From UBA1926 sp002337215 (lineage in GTDB: Bacteria > Planctomycetota > Phycisphaerae > Phycisphaerales > UBA1924): a stretch of 64,000 bases of DNA. The position numbers and the translations under genes are program-made. The notes under the pieces were generated by a model. That model saw only the letters and a list, made by a program, of their open reading frames with translations. It ran no database searches and was not told the origin of the DNA. This document shows positions 52,369 to 59,947 of this stretch, piece by piece. The stretch spans positions 1-64,000 of the forward strand of contig CAXBAF010000020.1 of assembly GCA_963973795.1 (NCBI GenBank), given 5' to 3'. Positions within the stretch are counted from its first letter, which is position 1, and each line of letters starts with the position of its first letter.

Positions 52369-52427
52369 CACGCACGCTCCCCTGTTCCTCGCAGCACGGT
52401 CCGAAGACCATATCGATCCGAACCCGC

Positions 52428-52433
52428 AATATA
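52428..52433 (-). promoter_or_regulatory. -10 box TATATT upstream of the GH9-like gene
   Basis: Minus strand TATATT about 60 bases before the start, in an otherwise GC-rich stretch. No clear -35. The gene has a ribosome-binding site, so this would be a normal leadered promoter. Confidence 0.35.
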
Positions 52434-52605
52434 CCCGCGGACGCTTCTCCTTCGGAACGCAAACCGCGAAGGATGCATCCCGAAGATATCCCCACCGATC
52501 CCCTCACACCCGGCGCACGACAACGCCCCCGCGCGATCATCGATCGCCCGGCCAACCCCGCCCGACCGGCACGCCGCGCCCCGGGGCACTCCGATTTGAC
52601 CACAA

Positions 52606-52929
52606 TCAGGGCGTTACGCCGCCCCCGGCCGCGCCCGCGGCACCGGCGATCACGCCGAGCATCATCAGCCCGAAGTACGCCAACGCGATCACACCGCCCG
52701 TGACCGCGGCCACCGTGATCCAGGTCTTCGCCTTCCGAGACGCGTCCCACGCCTCCGCGAAGTTCCCCGCCGAGTTCGCCGACATCGCCTTCGCCGAGTA
52801 CACGATCGCGGGAATCCCGAACGGCATGCAACACAGCACCGTCACCACGATCGACCACGCCAACCGGTCCGGCGCTCGATCCGCGCCACCACCGCCGTAC
52901 CCGCCCGCCGCGCCGTGCTCGTCAGACAT
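52606..52929 (-). CDS. CD225/dispanin-family membrane protein
   Basis: 107 aa. APDRLAWSIVVTVLCCMPFG, then IPAIVYSAKAMSANSAGNFA, then EAWDASRKAKTWITVAAVTG is the bacterial CD225/dispanin (IFITM-like) signature, with two membrane segments and a conserved short charged loop. The Gly-rich ends are flexible. It is the last of three co-oriented membrane proteins and a close paralogue of the next gene (53054-53458). Confidence 0.88.
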   Translation of the reverse strand: MSDEHGAAGGYGGGGADRAPDRLAWSIVVTVLCCMPFGIPAIVYSAKAMSANSAGNFAEAWDASRKAKTWITVAAVTGGVIALAYFGLMMLGVIAGAAGAAGGGVTP

Positions 52930-53053
52930 CCCGTTGCCGCCTTTCCGTCGTGCCGCGCCCGCGACAGAGTTGAGTTCGGTTCGAATATCCGGATACCGCT
53001 CACACGCCCCGCCGATCCGGATTTATAAGAATACCAGACGGACCACACCCGCG

Positions 53054-53458
53054 TTAGGGTGCCCCGGCCGCGCCCGCCGCCCCGGCCGCGCCCACCACCA
53101 TCATCAGCACAATGAACAGCCCGTAACTCCCCCACACCGCGCACCCCACGCAGAACGCGACCCAGCACCAGGTCGACGCCTTCTTGGTCATCTCGTGCGC
53201 CTGCATGTAGTCACGCTGCCCGTTCGCCGACATCGCCTTCGCCGCGTACACGATCGCCGGGATCCCGAACGGCCAGCAGCACAGCATCGTCACCACGATC
53301 GAAAACGCCAGCCGATCCGGCGCGGGGCCCAGCCCCTCCGGGTCGTAATGCACATTCCCCGAACCGCCCTGATCGACCGTCCGCACGAGCACCGCGCCGC
53401 ACGAGTCACACCGATAGCTGTTGTCCGAGTTCTCCGCCCCGCACGCCGAACAATACAT
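53054..53458 (-). CDS. Zinc-ribbon CD225/dispanin membrane protein
   Basis: 134 aa; GGGAGG four bases before the ATG. An N-terminal zinc ribbon (MYCSACGAENSDNSYRCDSC, two CxxC pairs) precedes the dispanin domain APDRLAFSIVVTMLCCWPFG, then IPAIVYAAKAMSANGQRDYM. The repeated GAAGAAGAAGAP tail is low complexity. Partner of the dispanin downstream and the zinc-ribbon protein upstream; likely a small inner-membrane complex (inference). Confidence 0.88.
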   Translation of the reverse strand: MYCSACGAENSDNSYRCDSCGAVLVRTVDQGGSGNVHYDPEGLGPAPDRLAFSIVVTMLCCWPFGIPAIVYAAKAMSANGQRDYMQAHEMTKKASTWCWVAFCVGCAVWGSYGLFIVLMMVVGAAGAAGAAGAP

Positions 53459-53494
53459 CTCGCCTCCCTCCGCGATCCCGCCGGTCCTGAGCCC

Positions 53495-53839
53495 TCAACC
53501 CGTCACCACCGCGTACACGATCAGCAGCATCAGCAGCGTCCCGATCGTTCCGAGCACAATCCCGGTCCACGCCCGGCTCTTGCCCTTGACGCGACCATCG
53601 TTCGCGATCCGCCTGAGGCCCCACACCCCCAGAATCACCGCGAACGGGCCCAGGAAAACGAACACCACCGAGAACAGCCCGAGGTACCCCGCGATCGTCG
53701 AGCACGGCTCGACATTCATCGGGATCACATACCCCAGCCCGCCGTCATCCGAAGGCGCCGTCGATCCGCCCGCGAGCCGAGCGCCGCAGGAACTACACTC
53801 GCGTCCGCTCATCTCCGATCCGCAATTCGGACAGAACAT
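53495..53839 (-). CDS. Zinc-ribbon DUF4190-like membrane protein
   Basis: 114 aa. MFCPNCGSEMSGRECSSCGA is a zinc ribbon; LGLFSVVFVFLGPFAVILGV and TGIVLGTIGTLLMLLIVYAV are two membrane helices with the DUF4190 pattern (GVWGLRRIANDGRVKGKSRA). Its start overlaps the start of the divergent DUF2752 gene, so the two cannot both use long leaders. First gene of the minus-strand trio of zinc-ribbon/dispanin proteins. Confidence 0.82.
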   Translation of the reverse strand: MFCPNCGSEMSGRECSSCGARLAGGSTAPSDDGGLGYVIPMNVEPCSTIAGYLGLFSVVFVFLGPFAVILGVWGLRRIANDGRVKGKSRAWTGIVLGTIGTLLMLLIVYAVVTG

Positions 53840-54425
53840 GATGCCCCCAGCAGATCCCCACACCAACGAGCAGCCCGGAACCCCAACCGGGCGAGAAACC
53901 GGGACGGGGCGAGGAGCCGCCCTGGTGCCGCGGCCGCCGACCAGCCTACCAGAACGCCTCGTCGCCGTCGCCACTCTCATCGGCATCGCGGCATGGCTGC
54001 TCATCGCCGGGCTCAACGAGCCGATCGACTTCCCCGCCTGGTACCGGTGCCCTCTCCACGCGATGACCGGCGTCCTCTGCCCCGGCTGCGGCTCCACCCG
54101 CGCCACCCACGCCCTCCTCAACGCCGATCCGGCTCTCAGCCTCCGCAACAACCCGCTCTTCATACTCCTCGCCGTCCCGGCCCTCGCCCTTCTCGTCCGC
54201 GGTGCCGTTCTCCGCGCCGCGGGGCGGGAGAGCACCGTCCGCTTCCTCCCCGGCTGGACCGGCTACGCCGTCCTCGCGCTGGTGCTCGGGTTCTGGATCG
54301 CCCGCAACATCCCCCTCGCCGTCCTCGAGCCGCTCCGCCCCGTCGGCGCGCACCACCACGCCGATCCGAACCACTCTCGCGATGACGGAACATCCCTACC
54401 CGCGGCATCTACGATCGCACCATGA
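53838..54425 (+). CDS. DUF2752 membrane protein
   Basis: 195 aa. A 40-residue disordered start leads to a first helix (LVAVATLIGIAAWLLIAGLN) and the family signature YRCPLHAMTGVLCPGCGSTR, then ATHALLNADPALSLRNNPLF. Two more helices follow. DUF2752 proteins are small membrane proteins often found beside TM2/dispanin genes, as here. Two adjacent ATGs can serve as start. The stop overlaps the next gene by ATGA. Confidence 0.85.
   Translation: MMPPADPHTNEQPGTPTGRETGTGRGAALVPRPPTSLPERLVAVATLIGIAAWLLIAGLNEPIDFPAWYRCPLHAMTGVLCPGCGSTRATHALLNADPALSLRNNPLFILLAVPALALLVRGAVLRAAGRESTVRFLPGWTGYAVLALVLGFWIARNIPLAVLEPLRPVGAHHHADPNHSRDDGTSLPAASTIAP
54410..54415 (+). promoter_or_regulatory. -10-like TACGAT, six bases before ATG
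   Basis: TACGAT, CGCACC, ATG at 54422. It lies inside the end of the DUF2752 gene, so the downstream gene could be made both from the operon and from a leaderless transcript. Confidence 0.4.
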
Positions 54426-54931
54426 GCACGAAGCAGACGATCAACACCAAAGCCGCCCCCCACCGCGACCTCGCCTTCTCGAGCATCGCCGACATCCTCG
54501 ACGAGCTCGAGCGCATCAGCGCCGCCGTCGACGCCGGGACCGCGACGACCACTGGAAACTGGTCGATCGGGGAGATCTGCGAGCACTGCGCCAAGTTGAT
54601 TACCGGCTCGTGCGACGGCTTCAAGACCCGCGCCCCTTTCTTCATCCGCTGGGCCGCCCGGGCCCTCTTCTTCAAGCAAGCCATCAGCGACAAGCCCATG
54701 CCCACCGGCATCAAACTCCCCGACTCCGCCGCCGAGATCTTCCCCGAGCCCGGCATCGCCGACGCACAGGGCATCTCCGAACTCCGCAAGGAACTCAAAC
54801 GCGTCATCGCCGGCAAGGACATGTCCCACCCGAGCCCCCTCTTCGGGAACGTCACACACGACCAGTGGATCACCATCCACTGCAAGCACTGCGCCATGCA
54901 CATGGGGTTCATCACCTATCCCGGTGCATAA
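54422..54931 (+). CDS. DUF1569/DinB-like protein
   Basis: 169 aa. A four-helix-bundle pattern with HRDLAFSSIADILDELERIS, WSIGEICEHCAKLITGSCDG and THDQWITIHCKHCAMHMGFI. The spaced His residues match DUF1569 of the DinB superfamily, which are probable metal-binding proteins. Reaction unknown. ATGA overlap with DUF2752 upstream; the acetyltransferase gene follows after 25 bp. Confidence 0.85.
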   Translation: MSTKQTINTKAAPHRDLAFSSIADILDELERISAAVDAGTATTTGNWSIGEICEHCAKLITGSCDGFKTRAPFFIRWAARALFFKQAISDKPMPTGIKLPDSAAEIFPEPGIADAQGISELRKELKRVIAGKDMSHPSPLFGNVTHDQWITIHCKHCAMHMGFITYPGA

Positions 54932-54956
54932 ATCTCCCGATAGACTCGGCCCACGC

Positions 54957-56195
54957 ATGGCCGAACCCCTGATCTACAGACCAGTGACCGAGGCCGAGGA
55001 TCTCGAGCCCATCGCGAGGCTCGCGGGCCTCGCGTTCGGCACCACCAACGCCGAGTCGGTCGAGTGGTTCGAGAAGCGAGTCACCCGCCCCAACATCCGC
55101 GTCGTGCACGCGCAGGACAACCCGACACCCCTCGGCGTCACCTGCCGCATCCCCATGGGTCTCTACCTCGCCGGCAACGAAGTTCCCCAGCTCGGTGTCC
55201 TAGGTGTGGGCGTCGCGCCCGAAGCAAGGGGCATGGGCGTCGCCAAACAGATGATGGCCGACTGCGTCCGCGAGATGCACAGCGACGGCTCCCCGCTCTC
55301 GGCCCTCTATTCCGCGATGCACCCGCTCTACCGCGCCGTCGGCTATGAGAACGCGGGCCTGCTCTGCGACGCCGTCATCCCAGCGGGCATGATCCCCGCA
55401 GACAATCCCCCCGCTCCCGCAGGCTGGCGCGAGGCCACCGAATCAGACACCGAGGGCATCCACGCCTGCTACGCCGAGTACGCCCGACACACCCACGGCA
55501 TGCTCGCCCGCGTCGAGTACCTCTGGCACCGCATCCGGGAACCAAAGGCAGGCCCCGCCCGCTGCTTCGTCGCCACCGATGACCAGGGCCGAGTCGAGGC
55601 GTACTGCTATTACACCCAGGCCCGGTTCGACGCCGAGGAGAACACCCTCGGCACCGCCGCGGGCTCGGCCATGAACATCACCGATCTCGCCTGGTCCACC
55701 CCCCGAGGCTTCTCCCGATCACGCGCCTTCCTCCGCGGCTTCGCCTCCATCGTGGGCGAGATCCGCCTCAGCCTTCCGCCGGACTCACCCCTCATCCACA
55801 CGCTCCCCGACCGCCGATTCGCGTTGAACGTCCGCGAGCCCTGGATGCTCCGCATCCTCGATGTCAAATCCGCGCTCGAAGCACGGGGCTATCCCCGAGG
55901 CCTGAGCGCGACCCTCCAACTCATCATCACCGACGACCTGATCGAATCCAACAACGGGCTCTGGACACTCACCCTCGACAGCGGCACTCCGACCGCGTCG
56001 CACCAGCCCGACCAGGCCGCCGCGGACAACCCCCTCCGCATCGACATCCGCGCCCTCGCCCCGCTCTATACGGGCTTCACCAGCGCCCGCACCCTCCGCG
56101 CCGCAGGCCGGCTCGACGCCTCGGACAACACCGCGGACACAGCCGACGCGATCTTCGCAACGCCGTCCACGCCCGCCATGACCAACATGTTCTGA
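54957..56195 (+). CDS. Eis-like GNAT acetyltransferase
   Basis: 412 aa. An N-terminal GNAT domain contains the acetyl-CoA loop LGVLGVGVAPEARGMGVAKQ, then SALYSAMHPLYRAVGYENAG. A second, degenerate GNAT fold and a C-terminal SCP2-like sterol-carrier domain (NNGLWTLTLDSGTPTASHQP, LAPLYTGFTSARTLRAAG) complete the Eis architecture. Eis enzymes acetylate amines, including aminoglycosides; the native substrate here is unknown. TAGACT lies ten bases before the ATG. Confidence 0.88.
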   Translation: MAEPLIYRPVTEAEDLEPIARLAGLAFGTTNAESVEWFEKRVTRPNIRVVHAQDNPTPLGVTCRIPMGLYLAGNEVPQLGVLGVGVAPEARGMGVAKQMMADCVREMHSDGSPLSALYSAMHPLYRAVGYENAGLLCDAVIPAGMIPADNPPAPAGWREATESDTEGIHACYAEYARHTHGMLARVEYLWHRIREPKAGPARCFVATDDQGRVEAYCYYTQARFDAEENTLGTAAGSAMNITDLAWSTPRGFSRSRAFLRGFASIVGEIRLSLPPDSPLIHTLPDRRFALNVREPWMLRILDVKSALEARGYPRGLSATLQLIITDDLIESNNGLWTLTLDSGTPTASHQPDQAAADNPLRIDIRALAPLYTGFTSARTLRAAGRLDASDNTADTADAIFATPSTPAMTNMF

Positions 56196-56206
56196 TCAAC
56201 CCGCTC

Positions 56207-56212
56207 TATCCT
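56207..56212 (+). promoter_or_regulatory. -10-like TATCCT, six bases before ATG
   Basis: TATCCT, TTCCCC, ATG at 56219. No ribosome-binding site. Confidence 0.5.
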
Positions 56213-56218
56213 TTCCCC

Positions 56219-56668
56219 ATGAAAGCCATCCTCTTTGCGATCGCCGCCGGCCTCTTCTGGGGAGTCGGCGAGGTCTTCACCAAGTCCGTCCTCCACACCA
56301 AGCAGATCGGCCCCGTCACCGCCATCGCCGTGCGCTCGACGGTCGCCCTCCCTGTCCTCTGGCTCGTCTACCTGCTGGTCGTGAAGTCCGCCAAGATGGA
56401 ACCCCAGACCTGGACCAAGGCCGACCCGGGCACCCTCTGGAAACTCATCCTGGGCTCGGGCCTCCTCGCCGGCGCGGGCGGCATGGTCTGCTTCTACGCG
56501 GCCCTCAACTTCGGCGAGATCAGCCGCATCAAACCCATCGCCTTCGCCCTCGCCCCGGCGACCGCCGTCCTCATCGGCTGGCTCGCCCTCGGCGAACCCA
56601 TGACCGCCCGCAAAGCCGCGGCCGTCGCCCTCATCCTCACCGGCGTCGTGATGCTCAGCCTGAAGTAA
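56219..56668 (+). CDS. Single-domain EamA-family (DMT) transporter
   Basis: 149 aa, half the length of the usual ten-helix EamA transporters. MKAILFAIAAGLFWGVGEVF, VTAIAVRSTVALPVLWLVYL, GSGLLAGAGGMVCFYAALNF, ISRIKPIAFALAPATAVLIG and AVALILTGVVMLSLK are five helices, so a dimer is needed. The last 47 bases (56622-56668), stop included, are repeated exactly at 56889-56935 beyond a repeat cluster. No ribosome-binding site; start supported by TATCCT-N6-ATG. Confidence 0.85.
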   Translation: MKAILFAIAAGLFWGVGEVFTKSVLHTKQIGPVTAIAVRSTVALPVLWLVYLLVVKSAKMEPQTWTKADPGTLWKLILGSGLLAGAGGMVCFYAALNFGEISRIKPIAFALAPATAVLIGWLALGEPMTARKAAAVALILTGVVMLSLK

Positions 56669-56708
56669 CCGGACTCACATGCCCGGCGACCGCTGCCTCA
56701 GCGACCCG

Positions 56709-56757
56709 TGTGCCACGGCCATCTTGGCCGTGCCGTCGGACAGCGAAACACACGGCC
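56709..56757. repeat. Family B repeat, partial
   Basis: TGTGCCACGGCCATCTTGGC, then CGTG, ending CACGGCC; the right arm is shortened. Confidence 0.65.
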
Positions 56758-56785
56758 GACTCGGTGTTGCGCAGAGACCTTGATC

Positions 56786-56871
56786 GGGTGCCATGGAGAC
56801 ACCGCGATGCGGTTTCTCCATGCGTGTACGAACCCGATCATGGAGAAGGCTGCGCTGTCTCCATGGCACCC
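56786..56871. repeat. Family A 86-bp compound palindrome, copy 3
   Basis: Starts GGGTGCCATGGAGACACCGC; opposite orientation to the copies at 45 kb, with the GCGG hairpin first and the GGCTGCGC hairpin second. Confidence 0.88.
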
Positions 56872-56888
56872 CGTGGCCGTGCATTCAA

Positions 56889-56935
56889 CCGTCGCCCTCA
56901 TCCTCACCGGCGTCGTGATGCTCAGCCTGAAGTAA
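56889..56935 (+). repeat. Exact 47-bp duplicate of the EamA gene 3' end
   Basis: Identical to 56622-56668, including the TAA stop. It encodes VALILTGVVMLSLK in an open frame with no gene before it. Confidence 0.92.
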
Positions 56936-56949
56936 TCTCGCGAGACCGC

Positions 56950-56983
56950 CGGTGCCGTGGTTCGACCCGAAGGGCGAACCACG
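56950..56983. repeat. Family C repeat, single arm
   Basis: CGGTGCCGTGGTTCGACCCG, then AAGGGCGAACCACG; the same arm as at 22645. Confidence 0.7.
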
Positions 56984-57018
56984 ATCGGACCGCTCGTTGC
57001 TGCATCGAAACCAAGCCC

Positions 57019-57104
57019 GGGTGCCATGGAGACACCGCGACGCGGTTTCTCCATGCGTGTACGAACCCGATCATGGAGAAGGCTGCGCCGTCTCCATGGC
57101 ACCC
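57019..57104. repeat. Family A 86-bp compound palindrome, copy 4
   Basis: Nearly identical to copy 3, including the variable centre (GTGTACGAACCCGATC). Confidence 0.88.
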
Positions 57105-57174
57105 CTTGGGACAACAAAAATCACGATTGCTACAGAGCACCGAACCCGCAGTGGCACATCAGAAATCCAACGCG

Positions 57175-57354
57175 TCAAACATCCCGCCACCCCGTCACGG
57201 CCTCGCGATCCCCATCCGGATACCGCAGCCCACGCACCGTCCGCGCCCACTGCTTCGGCAGCTTCTCCAGATCCACCGACTGCCCGCACTCGGGGCACAC
57301 CGAGATCGCCCCAGCCCCACGCTCATACCAAAGCCATCGCCGCAGCCGCCGCAT
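57175..57354 (-). CDS. Small CxxC-containing hypothetical protein
   Basis: 59 aa: MRRLRRWLWYERGAGAISVC, then PECGQSVDLEKLPKQWARTV, then RGLRYPDGDREAVTGWRDV. One CPEC pair could be half of a metal site. Its start overlaps the stop of the upstream AsmA-like gene (TGATG), a sign of translational coupling. A GTG three bases earlier is also possible. Unknown function. Confidence 0.55.
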   Translation of the reverse strand: MRRLRRWLWYERGAGAISVCPECGQSVDLEKLPKQWARTVRGLRYPDGDREAVTGWRDV

Positions 57355-58250
57355 CACGGCTGATCATCATCCTCGTCCTTATCACCGCCCCCGCCCAGCA
57401 GGTTCCCGATCGTGTCCTTCACCTTTTTCTCAGCCTCGTCCTTCACCTCGTCGAGCGTCTCCTCGGCCTTCTGCTGCAGGTCCTCGCCCAGCTTGCCGAC
57501 ATCGCCGATCGCGGTGATCCCGAGTTCGTCGAGCCCCGTCAGTTCCGAGAGCTGTCCCTTCAGCCCGTTCATCAGATCCGCCGGGAGGATCCCCCCGCCG
57601 TTCTCGACCGCCGTCGAGAGCACGGTCTTGACGATCAGGCTGATGAGTTCCCCCGTCGTCAAAGGCTCGGCCGACCCGACGTCCTTCAACTCGATCTTCG
57701 AGACATCGACCGTCACGTCGCCCGTCAATTCCTTCATCCCCGGGAACCCCGTCACCTTCACCGTCGCGCCGTCGAGCACCAGCGAGTTGATGACAAACTT
57801 GGGGCCTTCCTTGCCGGGCTCGGCGGGCGGCGTCTCGCCCGACTCGTCCTTCTTCACGTTCGCCAGGATCGCCTGGTAGTTCGGCGTCCCCCCCGTCCCG
57901 TCCAGGTACGCATCGATCATCCCGATCTTCAGCTCGGGAACCACGATCACGTCATCCCGCGCCGTCGAGAGATCGACCTCGACCGATGAGGCCGGCAATC
58001 TCATGAAGTGCGACGACGAATACCCCTCGGGGTTGTCGATCGTCAGCCCGTCCATCGCGAACGTGCCCTTGAACAGCCCGACATCGACGCCCTCGGCGTC
58101 CACCTGCACCCCGAGCGTGCGCTCCCCGCCCCGCTCGATGCCCTCTTCGGCGATCCGATCGATCATCCGGATCCCGAGCACAACCAGCAGAACAACGACC
58201 AGCACGATCACGCCGACGCCCGCGACAAGAATCTTCAGAAGCGTTTTCAT
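57354..58250 (-). CDS. AsmA-like membrane-anchored protein
   Basis: 298 aa from MKTLLKILVAGVGVIVLVVV, with GGAG eight bases upstream; 24 upstream codons rejected. A single N-terminal helix anchors a periplasmic domain with VQVDAEGVDVGLFKGTFAMD, then GLTIDNPEGYSSSHFMRLPA, then SSVEVDLSTARDDVIVVPEL, the pattern of the AsmA N-terminal/repeating beta-groove proteins involved in envelope lipid handling. The C-terminus is a charged coiled coil (EETLDEVKDEAEKKVKDTIG) and an acidic tail. Confidence 0.78.
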   Translation of the reverse strand: MKTLLKILVAGVGVIVLVVVLLVVLGIRMIDRIAEEGIERGGERTLGVQVDAEGVDVGLFKGTFAMDGLTIDNPEGYSSSHFMRLPASSVEVDLSTARDDVIVVPELKIGMIDAYLDGTGGTPNYQAILANVKKDESGETPPAEPGKEGPKFVINSLVLDGATVKVTGFPGMKELTGDVTVDVSKIELKDVGSAEPLTTGELISLIVKTVLSTAVENGGGILPADLMNGLKGQLSELTGLDELGITAIGDVGKLGEDLQQKAEETLDEVKDEAEKKVKDTIGNLLGGGGDKDEDDDQP

Positions 58251-58374
58251 CGTCAAGTCTCCATAGTCATCACAAGCCACGCCGAGCCGCGGACCGATCG
58301 CCCGAAGCCGCCCGGCCTTCACCTTCTTGGCACAACCACACTCTAGGTTTCACAGCAGAAAAACGATCCGGGCA

Positions 58375-59913
58375 TCACACGCCATACACAGGCTTCAATT
58401 TCCCCTCAAGATGCCGCAGCAGAGGCTCGGGGCTCAGCGCCTTGCCCGTCGCCTTCTCGCACATCTCCGCCGCCGTGTACCGCCGGCCCAAGTCGTGGAT
58501 GTGCTTCCGCGACCAATCGAGCACCGCCGACATATCCCCCGTCGCGATCCGGTCGTCCAGGTCGGGCGTCTCGGCCCGGATCGCCTCGAAGAACTGCGCC
58601 GCGTACAGGTTCCCCAGTGTGTACGTCGGGAAGTACCCCATCAGCCCGAACGACCAGTGGACGTCCTGCAGGCACCCGCGCGCGTCGTCGGGAACCTCCA
58701 CCCCCAGCATGTCCTTGAACCGCTCGTTCCATTCGCCGGGCAGGTCCTTGATCGCCAGGTCCCCCGCGATCATCGCCCGCTCGAGACCGAACCGCAGCAT
58801 CACGTGCAGGTTGTACGTCGCCTCGTCGGACTCCACGCGGATGAACGAACGCTCGACGACATTCGCCGACCGGTACACCTCGTCAACGCTGTACTTCGCG
58901 AACTCAGGCCCGAAATGCTCGTCGGCGATCGGCTTCGCCCACTGCCAGAACGCCCGCCCGCGCCCCACGAAGTTCTCCCACCCCCGGCTCTGGCTCTCAT
59001 GGATCCCAAGGCTCCTGGAATCCGCCAGCGGCGTGCCGTACACATCGCTGGGCTCGCCATCCGCCCCGACCTTCGGCAGCCCCTGCTCGTACACGCCGTG
59101 CCCCGCCTCGTGCATCGTGCCGTACAGCGCCCCCATGAAGTAGTCATCGTCGTACCGCGTGGTCAGCCGGGTGTCGCCGGGCGCGATCCCCTCGCAGAAC
59201 GGGTGCGTCGTCGTGTCCAGCCGGCCCGCCTTGAGATCAAACCCCATCTGCTCGATCACCCGAAGCCCGAACGCGTGCTGCTGCGCCTGGGGGACGCGCA
59301 CCTTCCGGGGACCAGGATCCGGCGCCGTCCCGTTCTCCAACAACTCCGCCACCAGCGCGCTCAGCTTCTCACGCAGAGGCGTGAACACCGCCTCGATGTC
59401 CTTCGCCCGCGCGTCCGCCTCGTAATCATCCATCAACGCGTCGTACAGCTCGCCGCCATCGGGGATCCCGTAGCACTCCGCCTTCGTGCGCGAAAGATCG
59501 ACCATCTTCGTCAGCCACGGCTCGAACGCCTTGAAGTCGTTCGCCTTCCGCGCCGCCTTCCACGCGTCCTGCGCCCGCGACCCCGTGTTCGCGAGTTCCC
59601 TGACCAGTTCACCGGGCAGCTTCGTCGCCTTGTCGTAGTCACGCCGCATCTCGCGCACGTTCGCGGCCCTGTCCCCGTCCGCCTGCACGTCCTTGTCTTC
59701 CTCGCACGCCGCGATCAACTCACCCAGCCGTGCGCTCGTCTCCCGCTCGTGGATCAGCCCCGCCATGACCGAGGACTGCTCGGCGCGCGCCGCCGTCCCG
59801 CCCTTCGGCATATAGGTCTCCTGGTCCCAGCCCAGCAGATGAGCGACCGACGAGAGCGTTGCCGCCTCCCGCTTGAGCCCGCAGAGTTCCGAGTACACAC
59901 CGTTCGTCGCCAT
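58375..59913 (-). CDS. Carboxypeptidase Taq (M32 metallocarboxypeptidase)
   Basis: 512 aa, the normal family length. GGAGG nine bases before the ATG at 59913. Zinc motif TMHEAGHGVYEQG (HExxH) near residue 268, HESQSRGWENFVGRG with the third ligand and substrate residues, TTTHPFCEG, and RLTTRYDDDYF (DxRxT-like). It removes C-terminal residues from peptides in the cytoplasm. All expected catalytic residues are present. It follows the terpenoid-cyclase-fold gene by 34 bp on the same strand. Confidence 0.95.
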   Translation of the reverse strand: MATNGVYSELCGLKREAATLSSVAHLLGWDQETYMPKGGTAARAEQSSVMAGLIHERETSARLGELIAACEEDKDVQADGDRAANVREMRRDYDKATKLPGELVRELANTGSRAQDAWKAARKANDFKAFEPWLTKMVDLSRTKAECYGIPDGGELYDALMDDYEADARAKDIEAVFTPLREKLSALVAELLENGTAPDPGPRKVRVPQAQQHAFGLRVIEQMGFDLKAGRLDTTTHPFCEGIAPGDTRLTTRYDDDYFMGALYGTMHEAGHGVYEQGLPKVGADGEPSDVYGTPLADSRSLGIHESQSRGWENFVGRGRAFWQWAKPIADEHFGPEFAKYSVDEVYRSANVVERSFIRVESDEATYNLHVMLRFGLERAMIAGDLAIKDLPGEWNERFKDMLGVEVPDDARGCLQDVHWSFGLMGYFPTYTLGNLYAAQFFEAIRAETPDLDDRIATGDMSAVLDWSRKHIHDLGRRYTAAEMCEKATGKALSPEPLLRHLEGKLKPVYGV

Positions 59914-59947
59914 ATCGCACTTCCTCCCGATCTGTAGGAGCACAACC

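Larger units (their letters stand above)
56669..57174. other. 506-bp repeat cluster after the EamA gene
   Basis: In order: family B (56709-56757), family A (56786-56871), a 47-bp copy of the EamA 3' end (56889-56935), family C (56950-56983), family A (57019-57104). No gene is supported. Confidence 0.75.

Noticed and set aside
56702..57140. Several small frames such as CHGDTATRFLHACTNPIMEKAA
   Set aside because: They are translations of the 86-bp palindromic repeat, not genes.
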